DNA of 64,000 nt from Selaginella tamariscina (GCA_003024785.1 PUQB01000412.1:1-64000); one strand, 5' to 3'. Counted from the first letter of the stretch, positions 23,344-36,214 are shown. Program-made: numbers and translations. The notes: generated by a model not told the origin, from the sequence alone.

Positions 23344-25159
23344 CATTGTTGTCCTCATTCACTTCATCATGCACTTGCTTATATGGATCAAGGAACTTGC
23401 ACCGGATTTTATCTGCATCTAGATCTATTCCTAGAACATTTTTGGGGTTGCATGCATCCTTGTTGCCCCGAGAGACAATGCTTGCAAGAAAAAAACGCCT
23501 CTTTTGCAGCTGGAACTTTGAAACCGGGGTAAGCTTTAGCACTGCTCCATAAAAGAGGGTAGAGAGCCTATCAATGCAATCACGACTGAAAAGTTCATCC
23601 GTATGCACATTGACCATCTTCAATGAGGCGCTTATCATCCCCTTGGCTGGTAGAAACTGCAAGTTACTAGAAACGCTTAGCGACCTAAACTCTAAACCCT
23701 AATAGTTTATGAAAACAATAACTCACCTTGAGGAACTCCTTGCCTGTCTCCAAATGCTCAAGCTTCCTCAATGATCTCAGTGCATAGTACATGTTCTCTT
23801 GGATATCCACTTGTGATATGGATCCATCGCATGTGCAGAGGATGAAATTAGGTCTTATGCACAACTTCACAAGGTTGGGTGCCTTCCAAAGAAGAAGAGG
23901 AATTATTGAGTCTTTCCACACACCCCGTGATATCTCCAAGGTTCTCAAGAGAAGAAAATTAGTGTGGAAGAGAGCCGAAACCTCACTTTGGACATTTATG
24001 CGTCTTAGTGTTAGGGTTTGCATGTTGGAGGCAACTGCACCTGGGAAAGACACAGAATGATATTGAGGTCCGACTAGGGTGAACTCTTTTAAGCAACCAC
24101 AACCAACACCAATGGAGAGATGAGCATATCCAGGATAACCCGTCCTGCCATCTGCTCTACCATGTATCTCAAGAACTTCAAGCCTCTTGCACCCAGATGT
24201 AAACTTTTGAAATGCAGGTCCTGTGAAAGGAGCTCTACGTACAATGCATGCTTTGATACTGTTGTTGGGGAGAACCTGTGGAACCTGCATACCCCAATTG
24301 AAGAAACCATGCTCTCTAGCGTGCCACTGTGAGAACTCAAGCTCTAGGTATTCTAGACTACTGCAGTTGAGGATGGTAGTTTGGAATGGTGGCCATGTTG
24401 CAAATTCTTGTACTCTATATATGGATCCACAACCTATGATCTTCAGTGTAAGTGATTGTAACCTTGATGAGTAGTTGTAAGTGCGATTTACAATAGACGA
24501 TTGTAGTTTCATTGGTGTCCCTAACACTGATAAAGAGATGATATTTGTAGAGGTCTCTAGGATCTTTATGACGGCTTGAATTCCACACTCACAAGCCTCT
24601 TCCATCGTGTGTACCCTGCAAGAGAGTACATCTTGCAGGCTAATGTCGAATTTAGTAAATTCCCTAGATAGTGAGAGACAAGAAAATGCATTGTTAGACG
24701 TAAGGGAATAAACAATCAAGTCATATGCAAAACTTACATGCTAGCAGTTCTCCATTCTTTACACACAGAAGATGCTGCCAACCTGCAAAATTCACTCATT
24801 AATTCCAACCATTAAATCTTGTTTGTATACGTTAAATTACTCAACATGCAACACATATAATGGTGGTGAAATTCACCTCCCAACAATAGCAAAGGGATTT
24901 TCATAAAACCATATTTCAATAAAAAAAAATCTAACCATGTAAATACATAAGAATAATAATCATCGTATGAATAATATTAAGAACATGTAGAACTGCATAT
25001 ATATATATATATATTGATGATCACAATATGAATAGATGCCTATATATTGATTCGTGAGCACATATAATGTAATAGAGTAAAATAGGGATACCTAACAAGG
25101 AAATCTCTTTGCTTGGACAGAATGTAAAGCACAAGATCGATCGGAATGTAAAGCACCAT
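23120..25159 (-). CDS. F-box/LRR protein with acidic repeat tail, copy B (intact)
   Basis: Four minus-strand exons: 25159-25092, 24782-24738, 24663-23727 and 23656-23120, joined in frame, giving about 528 residues. Residues 1-38 form a short F-box across introns 1 and 2 (IPIDLVLYILSK, then LAASSVCKEWRTAS). About residues 39-350 are leucine-rich repeats (SLTLKIIG, LEYLELEF, LEVLEIHG, LTLRRINV, LRTLEISR, LVKLCIRP). Exon 4 encodes a basic segment (KFQLQKRRFF) and an acidic tail of about five NDQEDEQDNEDYE-type units ending VDGQR. F-box proteins bring substrates to SCF ubiquitin ligases; that role is inferred. An apparent earlier Met in front of exon 3 lies in intron 2 before the acceptor CTATCTAG, so I rejected it as a start. 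The acidic tail is unusual for plant F-box/LRR proteins. Confidence 0.85.
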
Positions 25160-26342
25160 GTTAAGAAGGATTTAATTTATACAAAAAGAGCAAACAAAGA
25201 GCGCAAGTACTAAGCAATACCTACAACCTAGGATAGCCCACCCTATGTTCATTCTTATACACCTTCGGATCCACGTGGGTGCCATACGCGTGAAACTACA
25301 CCACGTGCGTGCATGTAGTTTCACGCGTGCCATACTCGTGTAAATTCATGTGATCCTACTGCTGTATAAACATATAATAGCATGCGTGTGAGTAATAACA
25401 TTATATGTATTTCCTTCATTAAAGTTTAATATTTAATTATGAATCACATTTGGAATATTAAAAGATCCTTATATTAAATAATAACATTAACTTTGATAAA
25501 CTAATTTTTATTATCATTCCCTCTCTAAGTACGATTTAAATATGTCAACTATATATAATTAGGATTTTAAGAAAACATTTCTTTAACCCAAATAGTCACA
25601 TATATAAACAAGACATACAATTTGAGGAATTACTAAATTAAACATAATAAAGAACATTTTAAGATTAAAAGAAGAAACATTAAAACATTAATTATCATAA
25701 GCAAACTTCATTATTTAGATCACTCTTTCCATGGTTCGTTGACAATTACCATAATGAAAAAAATGTTTTGGGTTTTTCATGTTTGTTCTGATTATCCGTT
25801 TCTTAATCTTTCAAGATAGACAAAATGGTAAGGTTACGGTTTTTTATAGAATGCCATTGGACACATTAATGTGTAACATAAGTAATGAAAAAAAAGTAAG
25901 ATACCATTTTATATTGATAACAAATGTAGAATCAATGATAATACATTTCATTTGAAAAGTACTAACTATAAATTTGAATGTTGTACACATCACCTTCATC
26001 AGAAACATGATCACAAATAAAGTTAAATGGAGTTTAAAACTTAATTAAAATGAAGGCCATCTAATCCAATTATATTCTTAAAATATATTATATCATTAGT
26101 TCTTACCTTAAACACAGTAAATTGTAGTATATATGATTACCTTTACTTAAACAAATTTTAAGAATGAAATGAATTAAGGACCTGTATATATATGAAGATA
26201 TAAATGTTAATATTATTAGATAAGTATATATATTTTGATGTATCATAGTAATTTACACATGGCAATGCAAAAACAAATAGTTTAAGGTTGTGCTTATCAA
26301 CCAAGACTGCTAAACACTTCATCAAGGAAATAAACAGCCTCT
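25160..26342. other. AT-rich upstream region of F-box gene B
   Basis: Same content as 2910-4101, including CCACGTGGG near 25272 and the GTTTCACGCG repeats. Small deletions distinguish it from copy A (near 25398 and 25480). No coding signal. Confidence 0.4.
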
Positions 26343-26603
26343 GTGAACTTAGAAGGGAAGATAGACTTGGAGGTAGTTGATGAGTGTGAGAGAGTGTGGA
26401 AGTTTGAGTATAAGTACAATTACAATGCTAATGATGAAAAAGAGACAATTATTAAATCAGATTGGAGTGGATTTATTCATACTTATGAGCCTCAAAAAAA
26501 AAGAATGGGGTTCGTTTGTTATGGCCTAATACTCTACAATTACTATAATGAAAATGACATTTTGAATTTTTTTAATGTCTATCCTTATTATTTGTTTTTT
26601 TAG
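26343..26603 (+). pseudogene. B3-like DNA-binding domain fragment, copy B
   Basis: Identical in protein sequence to the fragment at 4102-4362 (ERVWKFEYKYNYN, SDWSGFI). The lack of change says only that the duplication is recent. See the copy A entry for the weak B3 argument. Confidence 0.4.
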
Positions 26604-27211
26604 TGTTCCAAGATGGCTTTGAAAATTAGAAGGTTAACAAAATGTTTTCTAAAAATCTTTCCTATAACTTCCATTTTTTCCTTGAACCAAAAAAATGATA
26701 TCTTTTATTTTTAAAATGGTTTTTATGTTTAAATTATAAAGTTTATCTCTAAAAGGCTTTGGGTTGCATATTTAGTAAAATAATTTTCCCTAAAATTATA
26801 TATATTATGACACCTATATAAGCATGCGTCTATTTGGCCTCTTCAAACTTTAAAAATTAATAACGTGTCATCCAACCGGTTGAACTAAAAAAAATTATGG
26901 ATTAGTTTGATTTGAGTTTTAGAAAATTATGAAATTAAATAGAAATGTTTTTACTTACTTTATGTTTGACCTGTATTTAACGGTCTAGCTTCATCAACTT
27001 CATGTTTCGATGTAGGTGTTGAATTGGTTGACATAGAAGAGCTATAAAGTGAAATAAACTCTTTTCTAAGCTTCAGCTTCTTGGTAGACACTTGTATTTT
27101 TCTCTCTCAAACCCTTGATCTTCTATCTCTTTGGAAATCAAAGTACCTATTTCTCAACAGTAATAGATTAAAACAGCGAAAAAGCACAAAGGACAATAAA
27201 CTGTATGCTAA

Positions 27212-27559
27212 CTATACTTTGCCTCCACAGTACCTTGGAATATCCATAGGATATTCGTTATACCCTGAAAGTCTTGGACATTGAAGCTCCAACTCACAGA
27301 TATCGGTTTTGTCATGCTTCAAACCTTTACCGGTCTTCCAATGCCGGGATACTGTCGCATGCCGTTCCACGAGCCAAGCCAGCATACAGCACAAAACCAT
27401 ATGAAACTCCAAGAAGATCTTTCTCACGTCAGCTTCAGTCATGCTTAAAGGATCATCCATTATTTTGCAGACTCCTTCTGCTCTATCTAAATCCATTCCT
27501 CTTCTTTGATAAGGTGTAACCCAACTTGCTGCAGTATAAAAACTGTCACTCCTCAACAT
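27212..27559 (-). other. Unrecognised minus-strand ORF, copy B
   Basis: Counterpart of 4970-5317, 115 codons from MLRSDSFYTAASW to CGGKV, with one visible substitution (YQRRG against YQGRG). It is cut off at its 5' side by the hAT junction at 27564. No family recognised. Confidence 0.35.
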
Positions 27560-27563
27560 GCAA

Positions 27564-29500
27564 GCAGCATTTACAAAATTTAAAATTTTAACTTATAAAA
27601 TTTCCTACAACTTTGAAATAAAAAAGGAAATACAGAAATCCAGCCGTAAACTTCCTGTAATTAAAAAAGTTTATAAGTAAGATTTCCTAAAACTTGTGAT
27701 TTTAAATGGTACCTTTTTACATGAGATGCTTAGCATACTTACCAGAAGCTTTCCAATGTTGAATTGTTAGATGAATGGGAAACTCATAAAGTTTTTCCAT
27801 TGGTGGCCTCTGTAAAGTAATTCTCAACAGAGAATCCATAGTGCTGGTTTTCAATCTGTTTCTCCATTTATCTTTGATATGGCTCAGCTTGCTGAATCCT
27901 CTTTCACATATAGTTGTACTACAACACTGAACCATTCCAAGTCCTTCCATCTTAACAAGCTCTGAGTACTTCTCTTGGTAACCTCTCACAGACATAATAA
28001 CCTTCATCACCTCCAAGAAACTTTTTCCTTGCCATTCTATTGAAGCTTGAACTTTGAACTTCTTGTACTCAGCTAGAACAGCTTCCTTAGCTAAATAAGA
28101 GCTTGAGAAAGCTCTTCCCAGCAACCTGTTTGTCTTCTCCATAAAACGTCAAAAGAGCATCAACTTCCAAAATACCATAATCCTTCAAAGCTTTATTACT
28201 TGTAGGCATATGCAAAGGACTAAGTGCTTTGAAGTTCTCCAAGACACATGCCTCCTTAAACCTTCTCTTTAAACCTCCACCACCACTTTTGAGAAGTCTT
28301 GCTGGAACCGTTTTTCCATCCACACTTCTATCTAGCTCAATCCCTCTATAAAACCATCCTTTCACAGCCCCTCTAAGTGCATGCAGTTGTCCATCTACTG
28401 GACCATAATCAAGAACAAGTACATACCCTTTGCTATCTGTCTTTGCATCTCTTTGCACCTCACATCCTTTGCACAATCCCCCATTGCCAGATTACTTCCA
28501 TGAGCTACACAATGCAAAGATGTGATGAAAGGATTGACTTGCTTCAACCTTGTAGCAACTCCAATATTTCTCCCTACCATCACAGAGGCTCCATCGCTGC
28601 CAAATGCTACCAGCTTGCTCATGTCCAAACTGAGCTCCATAATTTTCTTGAAAATAGCCTCTGCATTATTATCTGTTAAGGCTAATAATCCTAAATGAAC
28701 ATGCTTAACTTCGGCCTCTTCAACGTATCAAACATAGCAAATCAAGTGCTAAACAGTGCCTATATTTGTGGCCTCATCAATCATAAGCCCAAACCAAGGA
28801 CTTTGATTGATCCTTTGAGAAACATTCTTCTCTAAAATGTGGCTGATGCTAGAGATGAACTTTGTACATGCCTTGTCATTGTTGTAATGTGAAGGCAAAT
28901 GATAACTAGTAAACTTCAAGAACAAGCACAAAGGCTGAAACTTGTTGAGGGAGAGATCCTCTTTTTCCAACAAATAAAGCAGCCTTGAAGAGTGTTGTTA
29001 GCTGCTCATTCACATGAACTTGCTGCTTCTCAACAACTGTATCCAAAGAACCTTTTCCTTTTTCCATCAACCATACGGCATTCTTGTGAGCTGAGCTTCT
29101 AGAATGTTCCTGAAAGGCTGAAGTTTTGATATTTGTAGCTCTATTCTTGCCAAAAGTAGTCTTGTTACCCTTGTCCTACTTGCAAGCTACACAAAACACT
29201 CTTCCTTTATCATAATCAAATCTCAGCCAATCATACTCAAAACTTTCTTGCATCTTTGATCCTGTTTTCTTCAGGCTCTTGATTTTCAATCACCACCTGA
29301 GCTTCCTGATTCAATGGTTTTTTTACTCTGCCAAACCAGCTATCCAATGGTCCATTTCTCATTTTTTTTCCTCTTACGCTTGTGCTCAAGCTCATATTGC
29401 TCATTCTCCATAAGATTTGATACATTCTAAAGGAATATATGAAAATATACTTTAATTAATGTGAACTACTCAATCTACTACGTTGAACTACTCAAAGGTG
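27564..29500 (-). mobile_element. hAT-like DNA transposon relic B
   Basis: Reverse-complement copy of relic A. The left boundary at 27564 coincides exactly with the end of duplication B. The right boundary, about 29500, abuts plus-strand Gypsy sequence after GAACTACTCAA. The outer part of relic A (16066-16340) is not present here. No terminal repeats or target duplication were found. Confidence 0.7.
27717..29425 (-). pseudogene. hAT transposase relic B
   Basis: Minus-strand fragments in order: N-terminal basic region (RKKM/GRVKKPLN, 29425-29237), TTF zinc finger (WLRFDYDKG, FCVACK then TAG; 29230-29160), catalytic-core pieces (WFGLMIDEA 28790; ELSLDMSKLVAFGSDGASV 28640), and the dimerisation region (CERGFSKLSHIKDKWRNR, 28142-27717). 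It shares the TAG in the zinc finger, the stop after IGTV and the frame break after MYLFLIMVQ with relic A, but not relic A's zinc-finger deletion. It keeps a longer frame at 28476-28087. Confidence 0.85.
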
Positions 29501-30850
29501 GACAACCAGGGGAGCACAAAGGCAACAAAAACCCCGATTTTAAAGCAATGGGTAAGGAAGCAAACGCAAGGACTGATAGTCTCGGAACCCGTGGAGCCCA
29601 GCCGAGGCCAAGAATCACTAAGAAAAGTAAGGAGAAGGCGAAACCGTGCATTCATAAGGGGGGAGGCCCAGACGGGGTCAAAACAAGAAATGCTGCTGGT
29701 TCCCACCACACGATGGGGGAATCGGGTACGACCAGCAACAAGGCCCCCACCAAGAGGCACTGCAACCACAGTGGACTACGTGAACGACGTACCAACTATC
29801 CTGGTTCAAATGGCGGTTCACATAGTCATGAAGGTGATTATAGATGGGGGGTCAACAGTCAATGTCATGTCAACAGAGCTCCACATGAAGTTGCGTATGC
29901 CAACTCCGGAGCCCACTCCATTTCAGGTACGCATGGCCAATCAGGCTGAGGTGGCGCCCAATGGCATCTTGAGGGCAATAAAGATTGAGATCCAAATGGT
30001 CAAATTTTGGATCAACGTTGTGGTCCTGGATATGCACGCTAGGGGGGATTCGACCTACTCATCGGTCGACCCTGGCTCAGGGGTGCAAAGGTACAACACG
30101 ATTGGGAACACCAACAGATACGGTTCCGCACCAGATGGGCGATAAGGTCCATACCCACAGGCAAACCCAGGCCCCCACACGGAGATTCGGGGCGTTGGAG
30201 TATCAGGAGCCCGGCAGGCGTAGAGGATGGAGCGAGGGCATAACAGCAACCTCTTTAGGCCGACTTTTGGGGTTGGGTCACGCCAGGCAGGAGCCCTTGC
30301 ATCAGAGGCAGCCCGACATGAACAAACTAAGGATCATAGGAGCAACCGAAGCCCAAAACTATCCGGAACGTTGGTTCAACAACCACCAGGACAAGTCCAG
30401 AGGGCTTATGTGGACATACCCAAGCCGAACAACCGCCCAATCAAGCGGAGCCACCCTAGAGCCAGTATCGATAGGGATCGGCAGCCCTCTATCGGTCCTG
30501 GTCCCAAGGGGAAATATCCACCACTTGGGCTGATCGGGGATTGGCCCGGGAAGTGGGAGGGGGGAGAAGCTCCGATGTAGACCCTCTCGGGTGGAAGTAG
30601 GACACGGAACCCCAGATAGGGGACATACGGGGCCAGTGTGGGGAAGAAGTGGCAGGAAGGGATCAACAGGTAAGACTGTGCAGTTAGAGCCAGGATGGGC
30701 CTCACCAGGCAGCATCAAAACCACCACAGTCTACAATAACGGATAAGTACCACGATGGACGGCCGATAGTAGCTATGCTGGTCACCCAGATGGAGCACAG
30801 ATTGAGGGATCCCGGGGCAGAAACAGCAAACCATGGGGCAAAGCAATAGG
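29501..30850 (+). pseudogene. Gypsy protease region and linker, plus strand
   Basis: A frame at 29483-30145 contains an aspartic-protease domain with an apparently undamaged active-site loop, KVIIDGGSTVNVMS, followed by MANQAEVAPNGILRAI and WINVVVLDMHARG as in the other family copies. From 30150 to 30850 the frame is rich in Arg, Gly and Pro and I could not match it to RT. RT, RNase H and integrase seem to be missing between here and 30890. Confidence 0.7.
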
Positions 30851-33029
30851 GAAGACGGAGCAGTCGGAAGTAAGATCTCCAAACGCACGTGTAGCCAACT
30901 CACAGGATCACATGGTCCATGAGGTTGGACCACATGTGTGAGGCACGTACTAAGAAGGTAATGATGGTCGGGCAGCGCCATCATTGTGTATCTAGGCGCA
31001 GGGATAGATGTGCCAATCACCTCGGAGGACACCACAAGGACTGCCACGACACCTATACTCATGAAGGAGGTGTACAATGCCACACTTCCACTACCATGAC
31101 CACGGGGTGGACGAAGAGGAATCGGTCGGTGGTAATAAGAGAAATTCGCTTGTTCATCTAGGGAGCTGGGTGTTGCACAGGCACTTCAAATTCAAGTAAT
31201 TAATTGGGCAACCCGATGTCTGACAAGTCAGGAGGCAGTTGCAGTTGGACGAATTCTTCGACCTTCCATGGGGAGAAGTGGAGGACCCAGGATTTGCTGA
31301 GAAGGCCAGACAATTCCTCTAGTCAACGGAACTAGTAGTTAGTCAAACTGGGCATAGGGGAATACAATTCTGCACGGATGGGAGCACAGTCTTCCGCATT
31401 ATGTTCAACGAATTAGCGATAGTCTTCCAACTACCAGGGGATGGCCTAGCCCTAGGGGAATGCTCGAACACAGAGGTTCAATAGCCCGCCACCACAAAAC
31501 TCATGGACTATGAGGCATGCAAGCAAAGGAGGAAGCAACCGAGTTAATGGCCTTTATGCTTACAGGAAGAACAGGGAGTCGAATCACTAGGCAAATGGCG
31601 AACGGTCTTTGTAGGCATGGGAAGGAGTCGCAGTAAATTGGGCTGACTGCCTTAAGCAGTACCTGGTTCCGTCTCTAACTAGTGGAATTCACGAAGTTTG
31701 AACCGGCACTGAGCAAAGGCTCCCCATGGTTGGCCATATTGCTATTATGACCACATGCTCGTTTGGCCGAACGATAATTAGAGCACCACCATCACTCCAA
31801 ATGAGGGAACAACTAGAACCCCTAGAGTCACGAGGAACAGGATTCAATAGAGGATCAAATAGGATAGTCAACAGAGGAACAGGATAGAGCAATCAACAGA
31901 AGAAAGGCGTCAATAGAGGACAGGCAGAAGGTAGACCCTTTTCGAACCAGGAATCACCAGGGTATGGGATGTCAGAACCCATACACATGATTCCCTTGGC
32001 CATAGGACCCCCACTAACACCAGAATCCCTAGCAGAAGCAATCGAGCAATCCACCAGACCTAGCTAGGGAGGAGAGAAGGACAAGCACGAGGACGAGTGC
32101 AAGAGTAACTACCAACATTTCCAGGCTGATGGACGATGGACCTCCACGGCCTATAATGAGCTTGCGGAGGCCTTCGACCAACTAAAAGAAGCCATGGTGG
32201 TATATGACAACCTCGACCTCCCAGCGGTGGCGAAAGAACATGATGACATAGTGATAGAACTCACGGAACAACGGCAGGAAGCCCGGGAGGCTACCCAAAG
32301 GGCTAAGGAGCTACTAAGTGAAGGGGGTTAATTGTGTATGTTAACAATGAAGAGAACGAAGGACGCCTGGGAAAGCTGGAGCAAGAGGAGAGTGGAATTT
32401 CGGAGGCTATACAGTGAGTGCAAAACTTTCCTAGGGCTACTCAATGACGACCAGCACGCCCGCAACCAGGTCATAGTAGGAAACAAACAATAGATACAGG
32501 AATGCAAATCTCGGTTAGAACGAAGGTGTGGGGAGCTCGTGGAAGCACAAGCAGAACTGATAGTGGTCAGAAGGGAGTTACTAACGAGGACTCAACTCTC
32601 AAAGGCCATTACCATAGCCAGCCAACTAGGGCCCGTACTTAGGAAGCTAGAGGCAAGCAATACAAGGCCATCAAGCACAGGGCAGGAGCACGGCCTAGTT
32701 AGGGAACCGGACACACCGCAAATTACCGCCTCCAAACAAAGGGGCATGGCTGCCAACAAGCTCAGCTCCTTGCAGAAAGGGAACAGGAGCTACAATACTC
32801 CCGAGAACGGATGCAGGACATGGAGGATCAGCTCAAGTAGGCTTAAGAGCAATAGGCAAGGTCCGAGGCAAAGCTCCAGAAAGTGATCGCACTACAGGAA
32901 GCAACCATCACCACACAAAGACCATGCTAGCCGCAACGAAGAACAAAATTGCCATGTACTGGGAGCTCCAAGAGGTGGATACCTAGAGCATATGGCCTAA
33001 GGACGTGCCAACAAATAAGTCTGGGCATT
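30851..33029 (+). pseudogene. Gypsy extra ORF (aORF) between integrase and 3' LTR, plus strand
   Basis: 30890-31030 matches the integrase/aORF junction of the long minus-strand element (42080-42180). A broken protein follows: LQLDEFFDLPWGEVEDPGF (about 31230), FRIMFNELAIVFQLPGDGLA (about 31390), then a charged, Glu/Arg/Gln-rich stretch near 32170-32330 and 32540-32890 that looks like coiled coil (LTEQRQEAREATQRAKELL). The order and sense orientation match 40060-42080 (minus) and 50170-52567 (plus). The FNELAIVFQLP-type motif weakly recalls plant mobile domain proteins, but the function is unknown. Frameshifts disable this copy. Confidence 0.6.
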
Positions 33030-33725
33030 TGGTTGACGGTGGTTAGACACCGTCACATGGCCAGCTGGCGCGGACGCCAGCCCGCATGGACGAGCGATGG
33101 ACGAAGCGCTGGATAAGAGAGGTACCTCAGGTATGAACTGATAGCGACCAATGTCAGGCGGCGACATAACCAAGTGTAGATCCGATCGTCCGGAATCAAC
33201 TACCCAGGGTACATAGGACAGCACGCGTGAGGGAGGCGCATAAATGTGATAGGCAGGACTTTGTCACCAGGCGGCAAACCAGTAGGAAGGTGCCACCTGT
33301 ACCTAGGGTCTAGCGTTAGGTAACCCACTATATAAGTAGGAAGGCAGGTAGTGGGTCGGGGACTTTTTGGGAGTCAAGTCTGCGTCTTATATCTTGCTCC
33401 TCTATCGGAGATAGTTTGTACTTGGACATGCAATATAATATATCCATATTCCTTCTATTCACCTTACAAGCGGGTGTTCCCCGCTTGTCCTACTTCTGGG
33501 CTCAGCAACACTCTCTGCCAAATCACCATAGTAGAACTCTCCCTACCCTATACACGGGCCCTCGCAGTGTCCGAGTAGAGGCCATCCAACACCTTCCTCC
33601 ACTTCCGAGGTAAGGCCAACTTGCCGGTCCAGACCCTCGGAGTTGGACGCTCTCCACAACGTCCTGGGGACCACTGTAGCTTCCTGAGAAGCACCACATC
33701 TGGCATGTGGAGTCCCCAACAACCA
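33030..33725 (+). repeat. Gypsy family LTR 2, plus orientation
   Basis: A 696-bp LTR from TGGTTGACGG to CCAACAACCA. It has a perfect terminal hairpin (GACGGTG 33035-33041, CACCGTC 33048-33054) and the TATA inverted repeat (33323-33330, 33349-33356). As expected of a 3' LTR it follows the aORF, but it is followed by minus-strand gag. Confidence 0.92.
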
Positions 33726-34469
33726 CTCCCTATGGGGGTTTTTGGATGAGGCTCTTCCTCCACTCTTTCTGACCCTGGGTTTCCTACTTTGCGTTTTCTC
33801 ATGGTGTTGGCAACGTAGGACCTCCAGCTCTTGTCCCTTGTCGCTATCCATGTTGATTTTGCTGCCTCAAGATTCCTACCTCCAGCAGAGGCCTTCCCTC
33901 TCCTAAGGTTCTCCTGTGTGGGGTCTCCTCCCTTTGGGGGTACTCATCGAACATGGATTTGACTCTTCAGTGTGGGGGCTCATTGTAGCCATCACTTTCA
34001 CATACGTCGAGAGGGGGTGGAGGGCTTTTATCGTCATGCCATCTATCCCACTCTGCATCGTAGGTTGCCGTCCATGTGATGCTCATTCCTGCATGCTCCT
34101 ACACTTGGAATGACATCCGGACATGCTGTGGGTTCTTCATACCTTTCTTCATCGTATGCGACTTGCGACCACCTTTGATGCTATTGTGCAGGGTTTACTG
34201 CTTCTTGGAGGTTCGGCCATGTGGTGTTTGTGTTGTTTTCTTGGATAGGCAAGGTAGGGGCTGACTGTGGCAATCGGGGTACCTCTTTGCCCTCCATTAA
34301 CCTCTCTCAAATTGCCCGACACATCCTTCTAACTAAATGGTACTCACTAATCTCCAATTGTTCAAATGAGTTAATCTCGGCTTTTTGGTCTCTCACTCGA
34401 GCCGCAACTCTACTTCTTATGATGAACTCCATCAATGTGTAATTAATACCCCTCCATGGCCACCACAAA
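33726..34469 (-). pseudogene. Gypsy gag N-terminal region, minus strand
   Basis: Reverse complement of the 11210-11900 type gag leader (compare the RVAARKRAGINSFEQ-like segment near 34440-34370). Several stops. It reads out of LTR 3, so it is the 5' end of a minus-strand element whose remainder is missing. Confidence 0.75.
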
Positions 34470-35110
34470 TGGTTGTCGGGGACTCCACTGGTGGTCACCA
34501 GAACACTATTACGAGTGTCCAGTCCCGAGGGTCCATGCCGATGTGCCGGCCTTTATCTCAGGAGCACTAGAAGGTGCTGTGATGGCCTCTACTTGGACGC
34601 CACAAGGGCCTATGTACAAGTGAGTAGGAGTTCCCCTATGAACAATGTTGTTGCCCCCATGCTGGTATAGTGCTGGACTAGGAGCGGAGCAAGAGGAGAG
34701 TAATTGGGAGAGGTGGTAGATAGAAATAATATATATATATTGCCTATTTGGATACAATGTTGCACCAGAAAAGGTAGAGCAAGATACAAAAAGAAGATAG
34801 ACTAGAAATACTCCGACCCATTACTAACCTTCCTACTTATATAGTGGGTTAGCTAGAGCTAGACCCTAGGTCCAAGTGGCACTCTCTTACTGGTATGCCG
34901 CCCTATGACAGCATCTACCTATAGCATTTATGTGCCTCCCTCATATGTGTTGTCCCAAGTTCCTTGGTAGCTAATTTGGATGATCATATCCATGCCTGGA
35001 TTAAGTGCTGCCTGACAATTATCGTTATCGATCAGTACCTGCTATACCTTCCCCAGTTGACCACCATCTCATCACTCATTTGCACCAGCTGGCAGTTTGA
35101 CGGTTTGACA
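34470..35110 (-). repeat. Gypsy family LTR 3, minus orientation, truncated
   Basis: Starts TGGTTGTCGGGG at 34470 (3' end of the LTR on the minus strand), with the TATA inverted repeat near 34810-34850. It ends at about 35110, where the last 15 or so bases, including the terminal hairpin, are lost against plus-strand RT sequence. Confidence 0.88.
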
Positions 35111-36214
35111 TTCCTAAACAACATTATGGACTTTGCCTGTGCATTCCTTAATAACTTCATGGCTTATGGACCAGTAAAAGTCTATGTGGAGAGCCTCGAA
35201 TTGGTGTTCAAGCATTGCAATAACTTTGGAATAGGAATATCCTTTAACCCATTAAAGTGTGTGTTCAAGATGATTGTAGGGAAGCTATTAGGACACATCA
35301 TATCCAAGAAGGACATCACAGTAGATAGAGGGGTAATGTGGGTGATAACAAAATGCCACATCCCCAAAACATCATTGAGCTTAGGTAGTTTTTGAGGAAA
35401 CCAAGATTCTACTGCAAGTTTATTAGGCAGTACACCAACAGGGCCCAGCTAATGCTCATCAAGGAAATGCCATATATGAATGGATAGCCAACCAACAAAG
35501 ACTGTTCAAAGACATAAAGTGTCAACTAGTGGAGGCACCCATTCTCATTCCATCTAATTAGAATTAGCAGTTCCACCTAAATACAGATGAGTCTAACATG
35601 ACAACTAGTGTTGTTCTATTATAAGGAGATGAAGCACATATGTTATGCCTCATTGCATACAGGAGCCGGCTCATGATGCCAGCCAAGCACAACTATTCAA
35701 TGATGGATAAGGAATGGTCCATAAGCCATGACATTGTTCAGGAATGCATAGACAAAGTTCTACCACTACCTCTTGGATAACCACTTTGTGCTGATAGTGA
35801 ACCACCACGCCCTGTTGTACCTTATTAACAAGTCGCAGCTTACTTGGCAATTGGTGAGGTGGATCCTCATGTTGCAAGAATTCAACTTCACTATGGTCCA
35901 CAAGACAGGTAAGCTACATGTCTCTCCTGATCTCTTATCTAGGATACTGAGTGGTGAATAACCTGAATCTGCACCATTGCTCGACATATCGAATGTTGAA
36001 CCTCTTTGAAACCGCAATGGAATAGTGTGATCCGTTAGAAACCAGCACACCGGCAAACAACACGAAGGTCCTAGAGTGGCAACAACCAATACACCACTAC
36101 CTCAACGAGGGATTCAACAAACTCCCAAGGATATCCTTCAACCACAATGCAGCCTTGTTTGAAGGACCCTACATTCTAGTTGATAGGATGTTTTGTCTCA
36201 ACCTTGCACAGGTG
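35111..36214 (+). pseudogene. Gypsy reverse transcriptase 3' part and RNase H, plus strand
   Basis: RT thumb/connection sequence (YGPVKVYVESLELVFKHCNN, KCVFKMIVGKLLGHIISKK) at 35160-35330 is followed by RNase H (YSMMDKEW near 35695; HALLYLINKSQLTWQ at 35800-35850; DLLSRILSGE at 35930). Stops and frameshifts occur. The upstream RT with the catalytic site is missing because minus-strand LTR 3 lies at its left edge. It continues into integrase, interrupted at about 36215. Confidence 0.82.

Larger units (their letters stand above)
22249..27563. repeat. Segmental duplication, copy B
   Basis: Matches 1-5321 in the same orientation. Position 1 aligns with 22249, and the match ends at 5321/27563, after CTCAACATGCAA. 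It carries the intact F-box/LRR gene, the B3-like fragment and the unrecognised minus-strand ORF. On its right it joins directly to a minus-strand hAT relic. Confidence 0.95.
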
